A stretch of DNA of 64,000 nt, from contig DASXOZ010000006.1 of NCBI GenBank assembly GCA_036493895.1, forward strand, positions 50,088 through 114,087, given 5' to 3'. Positions within the stretch are counted from its first letter, which is position 1; each line of letters starts with the position of its first letter. The translations under genes and the position numbers were made by a program. The DNA comes from Candidatus Binatia bacterium. Its GTDB lineage: Bacteria; Desulfobacterota; Binatia; UBA1149; CAITLU01. A model generated the notes under the pieces. That model was not told the DNA's origin, did not search any database, and worked only from the letters and a program-made list of their open reading frames with translations. This document shows positions 8,369 through 17,289 of the stretch, in pieces.

Positions 8369-9151
8369 TCAGCGCGGGCCGGGGGCGCGAAAACGGGTAC
8401 GACCGATGCGGACACCGGAGACGATCAGGGAGTGCACGTGCTCGCGCGCGCGCCGGACCGCGGTCGCGAGGTCGTCGCCGCCTGCCAGCGCAGCGGCGGC
8501 GGCCGATGCCAGGGCGCATCCGCTTCCATGCATCGATCCGCGGATGCGCCGCGACGTCATTCGCGTCTCGCGTCCGTCATTGAGAAGGAGGTCGGTCGGC
8601 GCTGCGCGAAGATGCCCGCCTTTGACGAGCACGGCGCCGCCGGTCGCGGAGGCGAGAACAGCGGCGGCTCTTCGCATTCCTGCGAGATTGGTCACGGGGA
8701 CTCCCGCCAGCGCGGCCGCTTCGTCGAGATTCACCGTCACGAGCGTCGCGACCGGAAACAGGCTCGAGACGATCGCCCTCACGGCTGCCGGCGCGGCAAG
8801 CCGGCCCCCGCCGGTCGCTGCGAGCACCGGATCGAGGACGACGGGAATGGCGCGCGAACTGAGGCGACGGCCAAGGGCTCGCGCCACCTGGGCCGTCGGT
8901 ACCTGACCGATCTTGATCGCGGCAACCGGAAGAGCGTCCAGCAGCTCGTCGAGCTGGGCGAGCACGAGGCTCGGAGCGACGGCGCGAGACGAGCGCAATC
9001 CGGTCCCCGACTGCACGGTGATCGCCGTGACGACAGCCGCGGGCAGCGCGCCCATCGCTTCGATCGAGCGCACGTCCGCGAGAATTCCCGCTCCCCCGGA
9101 CGGATCGAGGCCTCCGATGGCGACGACGAGCGCAGGACGTCGCCCGCTCAT
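8369..9151 (-). CDS. thiD: Hydroxymethylpyrimidine (phosphate) kinase
   Basis: A 260-residue ribokinase-fold enzyme of thiamine synthesis that phosphorylates HMP and HMP-phosphate in the cytoplasm. The N-terminal substrate site (IGGLDPSGGAGILAD), the central DPVLAATGG and the C-terminal anion-hole motif GSMHGSGCALASA are all present. The length is normal for the family. Its ATG at 9151 overlaps the stop of the upstream aminotransferase gene (ATGA), which implies translational coupling. No other thiamine gene is nearby, so the association with an aminotransferase and a sirtuin is unusual. Confidence 0.92.
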   Translation of the reverse strand: MSGRRPALVVAIGGLDPSGGAGILADVRSIEAMGALPAAVVTAITVQSGTGLRSSRAVAPSLVLAQLDELLDALPVAAIKIGQVPTAQVARALGRRLSSRAIPVVLDPVLAATGGGRLAAPAAVRAIVSSLFPVATLVTVNLDEAAALAGVPVTNLAGMRRAAAVLASATGGAVLVKGGHLRAAPTDLLLNDGRETRMTSRRIRGSMHGSGCALASAAAAALAGGDDLATAVRRAREHVHSLIVSGVRIGRTRFRAPGPR

Positions 9152-10380
9152 GCGGATGCGACGGCGGCTTCGAGAGACTTGGCAACGACGGCGACAGCCT
9201 CGTCGCTGAGCGAAGGATGGATCGGCAGGCACAGCACCTCGCCGGCGGCGCACTCGGCTTCGGGCAGGTCGCCCGGTTTTCCTCCGAGAGTCGCAAAACA
9301 CGGCTGCAGGTGCAGAGGCTGCGGATAGAACACGCGCGTCGGCACTGCGCGTTCGGCGAGGATCGCCGCGACGCGGTCGCGACGTCCGCTGCCGCGCGGA
9401 TCGTCGATGCGGACGGTGAACTGGTGCCAGACGTGGCTTTCGACGCCGGCAGGCAGCGCGGGCGCGACCAGGCCGTGCCGCTGGCCCGGCGCAAGCAGCC
9501 GCGCGTACAGCGAGGCGATCTCGCGGCGGCGCGCGGTCCAGCCGGCAAGATGCGGCAGCTTGGCATTGAGCACTGCCGCCACCAGCTCGCCCATGCGCGC
9601 ATTGATCCCGACCTCGTCGTGCTGGTAGCTCGTCGACGTTGCGCCGTGACTGCGCAGACCGGTGATCCTCGCGCCGAGGTTCTCGTCGCGGGCAACGACG
9701 AGGCCTCCGTCGCCGGGGCCGCCGAGGTTCTTCGTCGGGTAGAACGAAAAACAGCCGATTTCACCGAAGCAGCCGACCGACGCTCCACCGTGGCGACAAT
9801 CGATGGCCTGGGCTGCATCCTCGATGACGGCGACGCCGTGCTCGCGCGCCAGCGTGACGATTTCGCCGATCGGCGCGCTGTACCCGTAAAGGTGCACGGG
9901 CAGCAGCGCCGCAAGGCGCGCTCCGCTGGCGCGATGGCGCAGCTGCGTCGCCGGCCCTTCGAAATGCCTGGCGATCGCAGTGCGGAATTCAGCCGCCCCC
10001 GCGTTGAAGCTCTTCCGGTCGATGTCGCAGAACACCGGCACTGCCCCGGCGCGCCACACTGCGCCTGCGGTGGCGAAGAACGTAAACGCAGGCAGCACGA
10101 CCGCGTCGCCGGCACCGATGCCGAGCGCAACCAGAGCCAGGTACAGCGCGTCGCTTCCCGACGAGACGGCGACGGCGCACTTCGCACCGAGCCGGGCGCC
10201 AAGCGAAGCCTCGAGCTCGGCGGTCTCCGGCCCGAGCACGAACTGCTGGCGAGCCAGCACACCGTCTATGCGTCGGCGCGCATCGACTTCGACGGCGCGG
10301 AAGTCGGCGGCGAGGTCGAGCCACGCCGGACGGGACGTCGACGTGGGAAGGGACGCCCGGATGGGAGGCGAAGTGCTCAA
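9148..10380 (-). CDS. DegT/DnrJ/EryC1/StrS-family PLP aminotransferase
   Basis: A 410-residue sugar-type aminotransferase. The family motifs are in order: FVLGPETAELE, AVSSGSDALYLAL, VLPAFTFFATAGAV, the PLP-contacting Asp in VIEDAAQA, the Schiff-base lysine in FYPTKNLGGPGDGG, and the C-terminal RVFYPQPLH. Such enzymes transaminate keto-sugar nucleotides for surface polysaccharides or natural products. No sugar-nucleotide dehydratase lies in the window, so the substrate is open. The best start is TTG at 10380, which overlaps the sirtuin stop codon (TTGA) and leaves about 25 residues before the conserved core. An in-frame GTG further in would remove conserved sequence. Confidence 0.88.
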   Translation of the reverse strand: MSTSPPIRASLPTSTSRPAWLDLAADFRAVEVDARRRIDGVLARQQFVLGPETAELEASLGARLGAKCAVAVSSGSDALYLALVALGIGAGDAVVLPAFTFFATAGAVWRAGAVPVFCDIDRKSFNAGAAEFRTAIARHFEGPATQLRHRASGARLAALLPVHLYGYSAPIGEIVTLAREHGVAVIEDAAQAIDCRHGGASVGCFGEIGCFSFYPTKNLGGPGDGGLVVARDENLGARITGLRSHGATSTSYQHDEVGINARMGELVAAVLNAKLPHLAGWTARRREIASLYARLLAPGQRHGLVAPALPAGVESHVWHQFTVRIDDPRGSGRRDRVAAILAERAVPTRVFYPQPLHLQPCFATLGGKPGDLPEAECAAGEVLCLPIHPSLSDEAVAVVAKSLEAAVASA

Positions 10381-11180
10381 GAGGGAACGATTCCGGCGGC
10401 GCGCACCAGCATCGCCATCGACTCGGCAGCCGAGCCACCCAGCACGGCCGCCGCGTCGCGGTCTTTGGGTGTCGGCTCGTTGTTGACGATGACGAGCGGC
10501 GCGCCCGCCGCCACGGCAGCATCGGGCAGCGAGGCCGCCGGATACACGACGAGCGACGAGCCGATGACGATGAAGAGGTCGCAGCGCGAAGCCGCCTCGA
10601 AAGCCTCGCGCGTCTCGCGCTCGGGCATCTGCTGGCCGAACGAAATGGTGGCCGGCTTGACCGGTCCGTTGCACGAGCGGCAGTACGGCACCTCGAGCTT
10701 CCCGCTGGAGATCTGCTCGTGAAGCTTCTGGCGGTCGTGCTCGAGCCCGCACTCGATGCAGGTCGCGCGCATCGACGTCCCGTGGATCTCGATGGTCCGC
10801 TCGGGCGAGCTCCCGGCTTTGCGGTGCAGGCCGTCGATGTTCTGCGTGATCAGGCGGTCGAGCTTTCCGGCTCTCTCGATCGCGACCACCGCGTGGTGGG
10901 CACCGTTCGGCTCGGCCGCGCGAAGGATCGGATACGTCTCGGTTGCCAGCTTCCAGTAGTCGCGGCGCGTCTGCTCGTGGAGGCAGAACAGATCGAAGGT
11001 CAGCTTGCGCGGATCGTGGCGCGACCACAGTCCGCCCGGAGAGCGGAAGTCGGGAATTCCCGACTCGGTCGAGATGCCGGCCCCGGTGAGGAAAACGACC
11101 GAGCGCGCGTCGCGCAGAAGCTCTGCCGCCCGCTCGAGTGACGGACGCTCCGGCGAGCGCTGTGCATCCGCGGATTTCAC
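10377..11180 (-). CDS. cobB: SIR2-family NAD-dependent protein deacylase
   Basis: A 267-residue sirtuin that removes acyl groups from lysines using NAD. The Rossmann motif FLTGAGISTESGIPDFRS, the NAD/substrate motif ITQNIDGLH, the catalytic His in TIEIHGT, a four-Cys zinc site (CIEC and CRSC) and GSSLVVYPAASLP are all present. The fold is complete. It starts at GTG 11180 with a predicted promoter immediately upstream (11189-11217) and heads the overlapping run cobB, DegT aminotransferase, thiD. A histone-deacetylase-like enzyme is encoded nearby at 14212, on the same strand but in a separate unit. Confidence 0.94.
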   Translation of the reverse strand: MKSADAQRSPERPSLERAAELLRDARSVVFLTGAGISTESGIPDFRSPGGLWSRHDPRKLTFDLFCLHEQTRRDYWKLATETYPILRAAEPNGAHHAVVAIERAGKLDRLITQNIDGLHRKAGSSPERTIEIHGTSMRATCIECGLEHDRQKLHEQISSGKLEVPYCRSCNGPVKPATISFGQQMPERETREAFEAASRCDLFIVIGSSLVVYPAASLPDAAVAAGAPLVIVNNEPTPKDRDAAAVLGGSAAESMAMLVRAAGIVPS

Positions 11181-11188
11181 GAGCGGCC

Positions 11189-11217
11189 GCTATAACCGTC
11201 GCGGCGCCTTGCCTCAA
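11189..11217 (-). promoter_or_regulatory. Predicted promoter of cobB, leaderless-type spacing
   Basis: On the minus strand TTGAGG (11217-11212) is followed after 17 bases by TATAGC (11194-11189). Only 8 bases separate the -10 from the GTG start at 11180. Transcription would begin at or one base before the start codon, so the message would be leaderless. Confidence 0.5.
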
Positions 11218-11351
11218 GCCACTGACGCCTTGGCTCGCGCGGCAGCGCTCCAGGCAATACTCGCCGCGGAATTGGCAACGAGGGTGCAAACCCTGCCGTC
11301 TTTCGCTAAGGCTAGCGGGTCGGCCCGGGCCTCGGGCGACGGTGTCGCCGG

Positions 11352-14252
11352 GTGTTTCGTGTTCTGAAGTGGCTGATCGCGCTCGCGGTCACGGTAGTCG
11401 TGGCCGTCGGCGCCGTGGTCGTGCTGACCGCGTATGACGAGCTGACCGCGACGCTCCCTCCGCTGGACCGCCTTCTCGACTACGATCCGCCGGTTGCCAC
11501 GAGGGTCTACGCCGACGACGGCTCCCTGATCGAGGAGTTCTACCGGGAGCGCCGCTATCGCGTCGCGATCGCCGACATTCCTCCGATGGTGCGCAACGCG
11601 TTCCTCGCCGCCGAGGACTCCGATTTCTTTTCCCATCGCGGTGTCGACTTCGTCGGCATCGCGCGCGCGTTCCTCGCCAACCTCCAGGCCGGCAACGTCG
11701 TGCAGGGTGCCAGCACGATCACCCAGCAGGTGGTCAAATCGCTGCTGCTGACCCCCGAGCGGAGCTACCAGCGCAAGATCAAGGAGATCCTGCTGTCGCT
11801 GCGCCTCGAGCAGCACCTGACCAAGGAAGAGATTCTCGAGCTGTACCTCAACCAGATCTACCTCGGCGACGGCAACCACGGCATCGGCGCGGCTGCGAAG
11901 AACTACTTCGGCAAGACCGTGCAGGAACTGACTCCGGCCGAGGCGGCGATGCTGGCGGGGCTGCCGGCAGCGCCGAGCCGCTATTCGCCCAACCGCGACA
12001 TGGAAGCGGCCACCAGGCGCCAGCACTACGTGCTGCGGCGCATGCTCGAGGAGCAGTTCCTGAGCGCAGGCCAGTACCAGGAGGCGATGCGCGAGAAGGT
12101 GCACGTGCTCACCCATCGCCAGCGGCCGGGCGGAGTGCGCAACTACTACACCGAGGCGGTGCGCCTCCAGCTCGAAGACATGTTCGGCGCCGAGGCGCCG
12201 TACAACCAGGGCTATTCGGTGCACACCGCGATGCAGCCGAAACTGCAGGCGCTGGCCGAAGCGGCGATCCGCAACGGAATCGAGCGCCTCGACACTTCGA
12301 ACGGCTACCGCGGCCCGCTCGCCCATCTCAGCGACGACGAGAACCGCCAGCACATGGCAGCCGTCGATTCGGAGCTGGCCGGCGCCCCGCCCGATGCCGA
12401 GCGCATCTACGAAGCCATCGTCAGCAGCGTGGCGTCCTCCAGGCTGGAAGTCTCGATCGGGACGGCGACGCACGCGACGCTCGACGTCTCGTCCCTGCAC
12501 TGGAACGCGCAGAACAAGACGAGGCGGTTTGCGGTCGGCGACCTCGTCGAAGTGCGCGCGCGGGAGAACGGGCACAGCAACCCCGAGCATCCTTCGGTCG
12601 AGGAGCCGGTGCACTGGTACCTGACCGAAACCCCGCAGGTCGAGGCGGCACTGCTGGCAATCGACAACGCCAAGGGCGGCGTGGCCGCGATGGTCGGCGG
12701 CTACGATTTCCTCGGCAGCCAGTTCAACCGCGCACTGCAGGCCAGGCGCCAGCCGGGCTCGGCGTTCAAGCCTTTCATCTATTCGGCCGCGCTCGACCAC
12801 GGCTTCACGCCGGCGACGATCCTGATGGATTCGCCGGTGCAGTACATGGATCACGACAAGATCTGGGAGCCGCGCAACTACACGCGCGACTACAAGGGCC
12901 CGATCCGGCTGCGCACCGCGCTCGAGCAGTCGCGCAACGTCGTGTCGGTCAAGATCGTCGATTCGCTCGGCGTCAAGACCGTCGTCGACTACCTGCAGCG
13001 CTTCCACCTGAACGCCGAGTTCGGACCGAACCTCTCGCTCGGCCTCGGAACCACCGAGCTCACGCTGAAGGACCTGACCGAGGGTTACACGACGTTTGCC
13101 AACGGCGGCGTCAAGGTCGAGCCCGTCGTCATCAAGAGCATCGAGGACAAGGACGGCAACCCGTTCTTCAGCGACACGCCGCGCCGCCGCGAAGCGTTGT
13201 CGCCGGAGACTGCCGCGCTGATGACGTACATCCTCGAAGGCGTCGTCGAACGCGGCACCGCAACCGCAGTCAAGGCGCTGGACCGTCCCGTTGCCGGCAA
13301 GACCGGCACGACCAACGACCAGCGCGACGCGTGGTTCATCGGATTTACGCCGACGATGACCGTCGGCGTCTGGGTCGGCTACGACGACCAGACGCAGACG
13401 CTCGGGCGCCTCGGCACCGGCGGCCACGTCGCAGCTCCGATCTGGCTCGACTTCATGAAGCCCGCGCTCGCGGGTACGCCGGTGCGCGACTTCGAGATTC
13501 CCGAAGACATCGACTGCGTGAACATCGATCCGAACTCCGGCAAACGAGCCGGAGAATGGACGTCCAAACCTTTCCTCGAATGCTTCAAGCAGGGCACGGA
13601 GCCGGGCTCCGGAGGCGGGCTGGAAGTGGCGGGCGCCGGGGCGAGCGAAGCGCTCGAGTCGATCACGTCGAACACGACGACGGACTCGCCGTCCGATTAC
13701 GACGAAGCGCCGACGGGGCATTCGTCCTCAGGGGCCCTTCGCTCCGCACCTGCCGTTGCCGCGCCCGGCATGCTGCCTCCTGCAGCGCCGGATGCTGCTG
13801 CAGCGCCGCCCGACGCCGCCGCGCCGCCGCGCGATCCGCGCTGGGCCACAGGGCAGGCGACACAGCCGATCAATTCCCGCGGGCGTTCGGCCGACGACTC
13901 CGCACCCGCGCCCCTTTATCCTTACACGCCGCCGAGCCAGCGAGGCGCAGCCGCCGAACATCTCAAAGCCGAGGCGGTCGAGACGCCGAACGGTCCCGAA
14001 GTGCACCTGTACCGCCAGCCCGCTCCGGCGCCTTCTGCGCCGCCGCCCACCGCACCGGCCACCCCGCCGGCCACTGCCACGCAGCCGCGCCTGTGGCCGG
14101 CGCCGGTCGGCAACGCGCAGGAGGCGTCGCCTCCTGCAACGGACCATCCTTCGCGCCGCATCTGGGGCGGAGTCCCGATCCAGCCTCACAGCGAAGGCGC
14201 GGACGAAGGCGTCAGAGGGTCTCCCAATACGGAGCCAGAGCCTCGCGACTGA
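11352..14252 (+). CDS. mrcA: Penicillin-binding protein 1A
   Basis: A 966-residue bifunctional peptidoglycan synthase anchored in the inner membrane by residues 7-27. The GT51 transglycosylase domain follows, with catalytic Glu in AAEDSDFFSHRG and GASTITQQ. The transpeptidase domain carries the SxxK serine near residue 467 (PGSAFKPF), SRN, and KTGTTNDQRDAWF near 650. Beyond residue 740 a Pro/Ala-rich tail of about 220 residues is probably disordered and periplasmic. GTG at 11352 places the membrane segment directly after the start. Its 3' end overlaps the convergent deacetylase gene by 41 bases. Confidence 0.95.
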   Translation: MFRVLKWLIALAVTVVVAVGAVVVLTAYDELTATLPPLDRLLDYDPPVATRVYADDGSLIEEFYRERRYRVAIADIPPMVRNAFLAAEDSDFFSHRGVDFVGIARAFLANLQAGNVVQGASTITQQVVKSLLLTPERSYQRKIKEILLSLRLEQHLTKEEILELYLNQIYLGDGNHGIGAAAKNYFGKTVQELTPAEAAMLAGLPAAPSRYSPNRDMEAATRRQHYVLRRMLEEQFLSAGQYQEAMREKVHVLTHRQRPGGVRNYYTEAVRLQLEDMFGAEAPYNQGYSVHTAMQPKLQALAEAAIRNGIERLDTSNGYRGPLAHLSDDENRQHMAAVDSELAGAPPDAERIYEAIVSSVASSRLEVSIGTATHATLDVSSLHWNAQNKTRRFAVGDLVEVRARENGHSNPEHPSVEEPVHWYLTETPQVEAALLAIDNAKGGVAAMVGGYDFLGSQFNRALQARRQPGSAFKPFIYSAALDHGFTPATILMDSPVQYMDHDKIWEPRNYTRDYKGPIRLRTALEQSRNVVSVKIVDSLGVKTVVDYLQRFHLNAEFGPNLSLGLGTTELTLKDLTEGYTTFANGGVKVEPVVIKSIEDKDGNPFFSDTPRRREALSPETAALMTYILEGVVERGTATAVKALDRPVAGKTGTTNDQRDAWFIGFTPTMTVGVWVGYDDQTQTLGRLGTGGHVAAPIWLDFMKPALAGTPVRDFEIPEDIDCVNIDPNSGKRAGEWTSKPFLECFKQGTEPGSGGGLEVAGAGASEALESITSNTTTDSPSDYDEAPTGHSSSGALRSAPAVAAPGMLPPAAPDAAAAPPDAAAPPRDPRWATGQATQPINSRGRSADDSAPAPLYPYTPPSQRGAAAEHLKAEAVETPNGPEVHLYRQPAPAPSAPPPTAPATPPATATQPRLWPAPVGNAQEASPPATDHPSRRIWGGVPIQPHSEGADEGVRGSPNTEPEPRD

Positions 14253-15234
14253 GACGGCCCCACGCCGTCAGCTCGCCGCCGCCCGCGACGAACGCAGCGG
14301 GGTCCGCCAGGTGCGCAATGCTGGTCGCCACCGAATCTTTCAGCGCCTCGATGTCGTAGCCGCCTTCGAGCAGCAGCAGCACGCGCCCGCGCGCAGACTC
14401 GTCGGCGACCTCGACCAGCGCATCGGTCATCGCACCGAAGGCCGCCGTGGAAAGCGCCATCGATGCGAGCGGATCGCTGCGATGCGCGTCGTAGCCGGCC
14501 GAGACCAGCACGAACTCGGGCGCGAACTCGCGCGCGAGCGGAAGAACGAGGTCGCGAAAAGCCGCGAGGTATTCGTCGTCGCCGCAGCCGGCCGGCATCG
14601 GCACGTTGACCGTGTATCCGCTCGCCCTTCCGCGGCCGGTTTCTTCGGGACGCCCCGTGCCGGGATAGAACGGGTACTGGTGCGTCGAGACGTACAGCAC
14701 CTGGTCACTGTCGTAGAACGAATGCTGGGTGCCGTTGCCGTGGTGCACGTCCCAGTCGACGACGAGGACGCGCGAAAGACCGCGAGCGTCCGTCAGGTGG
14801 CGCGCAACGACGGCAACGTTGTTGAAGAGGCAGAAGCCCATCGGATGGTTGCCCTCGGCGTGGTGGCCGGGGGGCCTCAGTGCGGCAAAACCGTTGTCGA
14901 CGTCGCCGGCCAGGATGGCATCGGCCATCGCCACTGCGCCGCCGGCGGCCAGCAGCGCCGCATCGAACGAGCCCGACGATGCCGGCGTATCGGCGTCGAA
15001 CTGCGTGTGGGGACGCGCCGCGCTGGCGGCGACCGCCGCCACGTGCGCGGCGTCGTGAACCCGGCGCAGCTCTTCCTCGGTAGCGGCCCGGGCGGCGACC
15101 CGCGGCAGCGCCGAAAGCGGCGCCGCCTCGAACAGCTCGCACAGCGCCTCGATGCGCGCCGGGCTCTCGGGATGGCGCCTTCCGGTGTCGTGGTGGGCAA
15201 AGCGACGGTCGACCAGCAGTGCCGTGCGGCGCAT
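14212..15234 (-). CDS. Histone-deacetylase-family (AcuC/acetylpolyamine-type) hydrolase
   Basis: A 340-residue arginase-fold zinc amidohydrolase. The HDAC motifs are intact: HPESPARI near the N terminus, RPPGHHAEGNHPMGFCLFNN with the catalytic His pair, the metal-binding VVDWDVHHGNGTQ, the second-shell SAGYDAHRSDPL with its metal Asp, and LLEGGYD. Bacterial members deacetylate acetoin-pathway proteins, polyamines or unknown substrates. The substrate here is not determinable. The gene ends inside the 3' end of the PBP1A gene (41-base overlap, convergent). Confidence 0.88.
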   Translation of the reverse strand: MRRTALLVDRRFAHHDTGRRHPESPARIEALCELFEAAPLSALPRVAARAATEEELRRVHDAAHVAAVAASAARPHTQFDADTPASSGSFDAALLAAGGAVAMADAILAGDVDNGFAALRPPGHHAEGNHPMGFCLFNNVAVVARHLTDARGLSRVLVVDWDVHHGNGTQHSFYDSDQVLYVSTHQYPFYPGTGRPEETGRGRASGYTVNVPMPAGCGDDEYLAAFRDLVLPLAREFAPEFVLVSAGYDAHRSDPLASMALSTAAFGAMTDALVEVADESARGRVLLLLEGGYDIEALKDSVATSIAHLADPAAFVAGGGELTAWGRLSREALAPYWETL

Positions 15235-15423
15235 GCGGCTTCTTAGCGCGAAGATGGACGGGCAACCAGCGCGCCCGCGATGCCGGGCAGGCGCGTTTTT
15301 TCACGCCGCGACCGCGCCATGCAGCCGCGGTCGGGCGCTCGGGGTCCGGTGCGCCGGCAGTCGGCGGCCGGCGCGGCGGCGGCGGTATTCCGGCAGCAAA
15401 AATGGCTGCGGCAACAGCGGGGG

Positions 15424-15452
15424 TTGACAGTCGGGTCAGGTGCTCCTAGCGT
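15424..15452 (+). promoter_or_regulatory. Predicted tatB promoter, leaderless-type spacing
   Basis: TTGACA (15424-15429) matches the -35 consensus perfectly and is followed after 17 bases by TAGCGT (15447-15452). The ATG of tatB is only 7 bases further, so the predicted transcript starts at the initiator codon. No ribosome site is visible upstream of the ATG, which agrees with a leaderless message. Confidence 0.55.
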
Positions 15453-15459
15453 CCAGAGA

Positions 15460-15807
15460 ATGTTCGGCATCGGTCCTTCCGAGCTCATCGTCATCCTCGT
15501 GATTGCCCTGCTGGTTCTCGGGCCGAAACGGCTGCCGGAGCTGGCCGCGGGCCTCGGCAAGGGTCTTGCCGAATTCCGCCGCGCGACGGCCGACATCAAC
15601 GCCGAGCTCGACGAGGCGCGGCGCGCGCTCGAAGAGCAGGCGCGCGAGGCCTCGCGTGCATCGCAGCAGGGCCGCGTCTCGCGCAACCCGCGCGCAGCAG
15701 CCGGCGAAGAAAACGCCCCCGTTACCGCCTCCGCGCCCGCCGCCGACGAGCATGCGGCGGCCGCCGACGACGACGAGTCGCACCCGCACCCGAAGGCCCC
15801 GGCCTGA
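15460..15807 (+). CDS. tatB: Twin-arginine translocase subunit TatA/TatB
   Basis: A 115-residue protein with the standard TatA/B plan: a short hydrophobic helix (about residues 6-22, [16 protein letters not shown]), the [19 protein letters not shown] amphipathic helix, then a charged helix and a low-complexity Ala/Glu/His tail. The Gly-Pro hinge and the following KRLPEL are typical. The Tat complex exports folded proteins. The length and the extended charged region favour TatB over TatA. A perfect TTGACA promoter precedes it, and tatC starts 10 bases after its stop, so the two form an operon. Confidence 0.88.
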   Translation: MFGIGPSELIVILVIALLVLGPKRLPELAAGLGKGLAEFRRATADINAELDEARRALEEQAREASRASQQGRVSRNPRAAAGEENAPVTASAPAADEHAAAADDDESHPHPKAPA

Positions 15808-15817
15808 TTCCGACGTC

Positions 15818-16615
15818 GTGGAGGACGTCGAGCTGCCCCTGACCGGCCATCTGGCCGAGCTGCGTCGCAGACTCCTGCGTGCCGTCCTGGCCATCGCCGT
15901 CGCGTTCGCGTTCTGCTACCCCGAGTCCGCGCTGATCTTCCAGATCCTCGAGCACCCGCTGCGCAGCTCGGCCGAAACCAACAACCTCAAGTTCCAGATC
16001 ATCGGCACCGGCATCGCCGAGGCGTTCTTCACGCGGCTCGGGGTCTCGCTGGTCGCATCGGTGTTCGTCGCGATCCCGGTGATCCTTTACCAGCTGTGGC
16101 GATTCATCGCGCCGGGGCTGAAGACGCACGAGGCCAGCTACGCGAAGTGGTTCGTGCTGTTCGGCACGCTGTTTTTCGCGTCCGGTGCGTCGTTCTGTTA
16201 CCTGTTCGTGTTCCCGGTCGGGTTCCCGTTCTTCCTGCAGGAGTATGCCGACCTCGGCATCGACCCGGTGCTGCGCATCAGCGAGTACCTGTCGTTCACG
16301 TCGCGGATGATGCTCGCGTTCGGCGCGACCTTCGAGCTGCCGGTCGTGATCTTCTTCCTCGCGCGCGCCGGCCTGGTCACGTGGCGACAGCTGCTGCAGT
16401 TCTCGCGTTACGCCGTCGTCGTCATCTTCATCGTCGCCGCCGTCTTGACGCCGACGCCCGATGCCGCCAACCAGTTCATGATGGCGATTCCGCTCTGCTT
16501 CCTCTACGCCGCGTCGGTCGGCGTGGCGTATTTCTTCGGCAAACCGCGGCCGGTCGAGGAGACCGCCGAAGAGGAAAAGCCCGAAGATTCGACGACGCTG
16601 CCTTCGCGCCGCTGA
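15818..16615 (+). CDS. tatC: Twin-arginine translocase subunit TatC
   Basis: A 265-residue six-helix inner-membrane protein that recognises twin-arginine signal peptides. Signatures are LPLTGHLAELRRRLL at the N terminus, the first-loop EAFFTRLGVSL, LYQLWRFIAPGL, FEYADLGIDP-like loop sequence and FGATFELPVV with the conserved Glu. The C-terminal tail is acidic. The start is taken as GTG at 15818, ten bases after the tatB stop and in register with TatC starts; an earlier start would run through tatB in another frame. The products of tatB and tatC work together. Confidence 0.93.
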   Translation: MEDVELPLTGHLAELRRRLLRAVLAIAVAFAFCYPESALIFQILEHPLRSSAETNNLKFQIIGTGIAEAFFTRLGVSLVASVFVAIPVILYQLWRFIAPGLKTHEASYAKWFVLFGTLFFASGASFCYLFVFPVGFPFFLQEYADLGIDPVLRISEYLSFTSRMMLAFGATFELPVVIFFLARAGLVTWRQLLQFSRYAVVVIFIVAAVLTPTPDAANQFMMAIPLCFLYAASVGVAYFFGKPRPVEETAEEEKPEDSTTLPSRR

Positions 16616-16622
16616 CGCGGGC

Positions 16623-16991
16623 TCAAGCGGGATCGGCGGCGTCTGCGTCGAGAAGATTGCGGCGGACGGCTTCGGCCATCGCCGGTGACGTCGGTACCTG
16701 GCGTGCGTTCACTTCCGCACCGAGCCGGGCCAGTGCGCGCAGGCACGCCTGCACCGAATCGGGCACCGCGAGCACGACCAGCAGAGATTCGGAGCCCGCC
16801 GGGCCGTAGAAGCGCTCCATCGTGCGCGGGACGGCCCAGTCTTCCCACGCTTCGATCACGAGGCGGAAGTAGGCCGACTCGGCGCGAGGCACGGCCAAGT
16901 GCAGCGTGTAGACGCCGAGCTGCGGATCGAACTCGCCTTCGCCGGCATCGAGCCCGATCGCGTCGTTCTCACTGATAGGCACTGGTGGCAT
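16623..16991 (-). CDS. Small DUF4911-like protein
   Basis: A 122-residue soluble protein, GTYTLHLAV-like at the start of its core, then ESAYFRLVIEAWEDWAVPRTMERF and ESLLVVLAVPDSVQACLRALARLGAEV. The layout resembles the DUF4911 family as I recall it, a short deltaproteobacterial protein with a strand-helix-strand core. I am only moderately sure. The ATG at 16991 follows a GGAGGTG ribosome site and overlaps the upstream small membrane-protein gene by 23 bases, which marks it as the last gene of a three-gene unit starting at 19229. It is convergent with tatC. Confidence 0.6.
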   Translation of the reverse strand: MPPVPISENDAIGLDAGEGEFDPQLGVYTLHLAVPRAESAYFRLVIEAWEDWAVPRTMERFYGPAGSESLLVVLAVPDSVQACLRALARLGAEVNARQVPTSPAMAEAVRRNLLDADAADPA

Positions 16992-17289
16992 CGAACCACA
17001 CCTCCGAGCGCTCTTCGCAGCGGCCGCACTCGACGCGCACGACGCGCAGGATACGACCTGCGACGTTCTCGCTCCGCTCGCCGAGGGTGGACAGGTTTCC
17101 TCCGCAGGGACACTCGCGGTGGGCGAGGTGATCTTCGATCTGCGAGAACGCGTCGATCGCGAGCGCGGTGGCGCGGGCGCCACCGGGGAGCGCAGCCAGG
17201 GCGCGCGCGAAGCGCCTTCGGCGCAGCAGTCGCCACAGCGACGCTGCGAGGGCAGCCAGCAGTGCGAACGCGAGAAGGAGGGAGATCAC
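16969..17289 (-). CDS. Small membrane protein with zinc-ribbon-like cysteines
   Basis: A 106-residue protein not assignable to a named family. An N-terminal membrane helix (VISLLLAFALLAALAASLW, residues 1-19) is followed by a basic stretch (RLLRRRRF), an amphipathic segment, and a cytoplasmic domain with ECPCGG and ECGRCE. These four cysteines in C-x-C and C-x2-C pairs look like a small zinc ribbon. The GTG start at 17289 overlaps the stop of the AsmA-like gene (GTGA), so it is translationally coupled to it. Its own 3' end overlaps the DUF4911-like gene. Confidence 0.65.
   Translation of the reverse strand: MISLLLAFALLAALAASLWRLLRRRRFARALAALPGGARATALAIDAFSQIEDHLAHRECPCGGNLSTLGERSENVAGRILRVVRVECGRCEERSEVWFDATSAYQ

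Noticed and set aside
11214..13721. 835-codon open frame on the minus strand inside the PBP1A gene
   Set aside because: Antisense shadow of a gene whose motifs (GT51, SxxK, KTGT) are intact; no family motif in the shadow.
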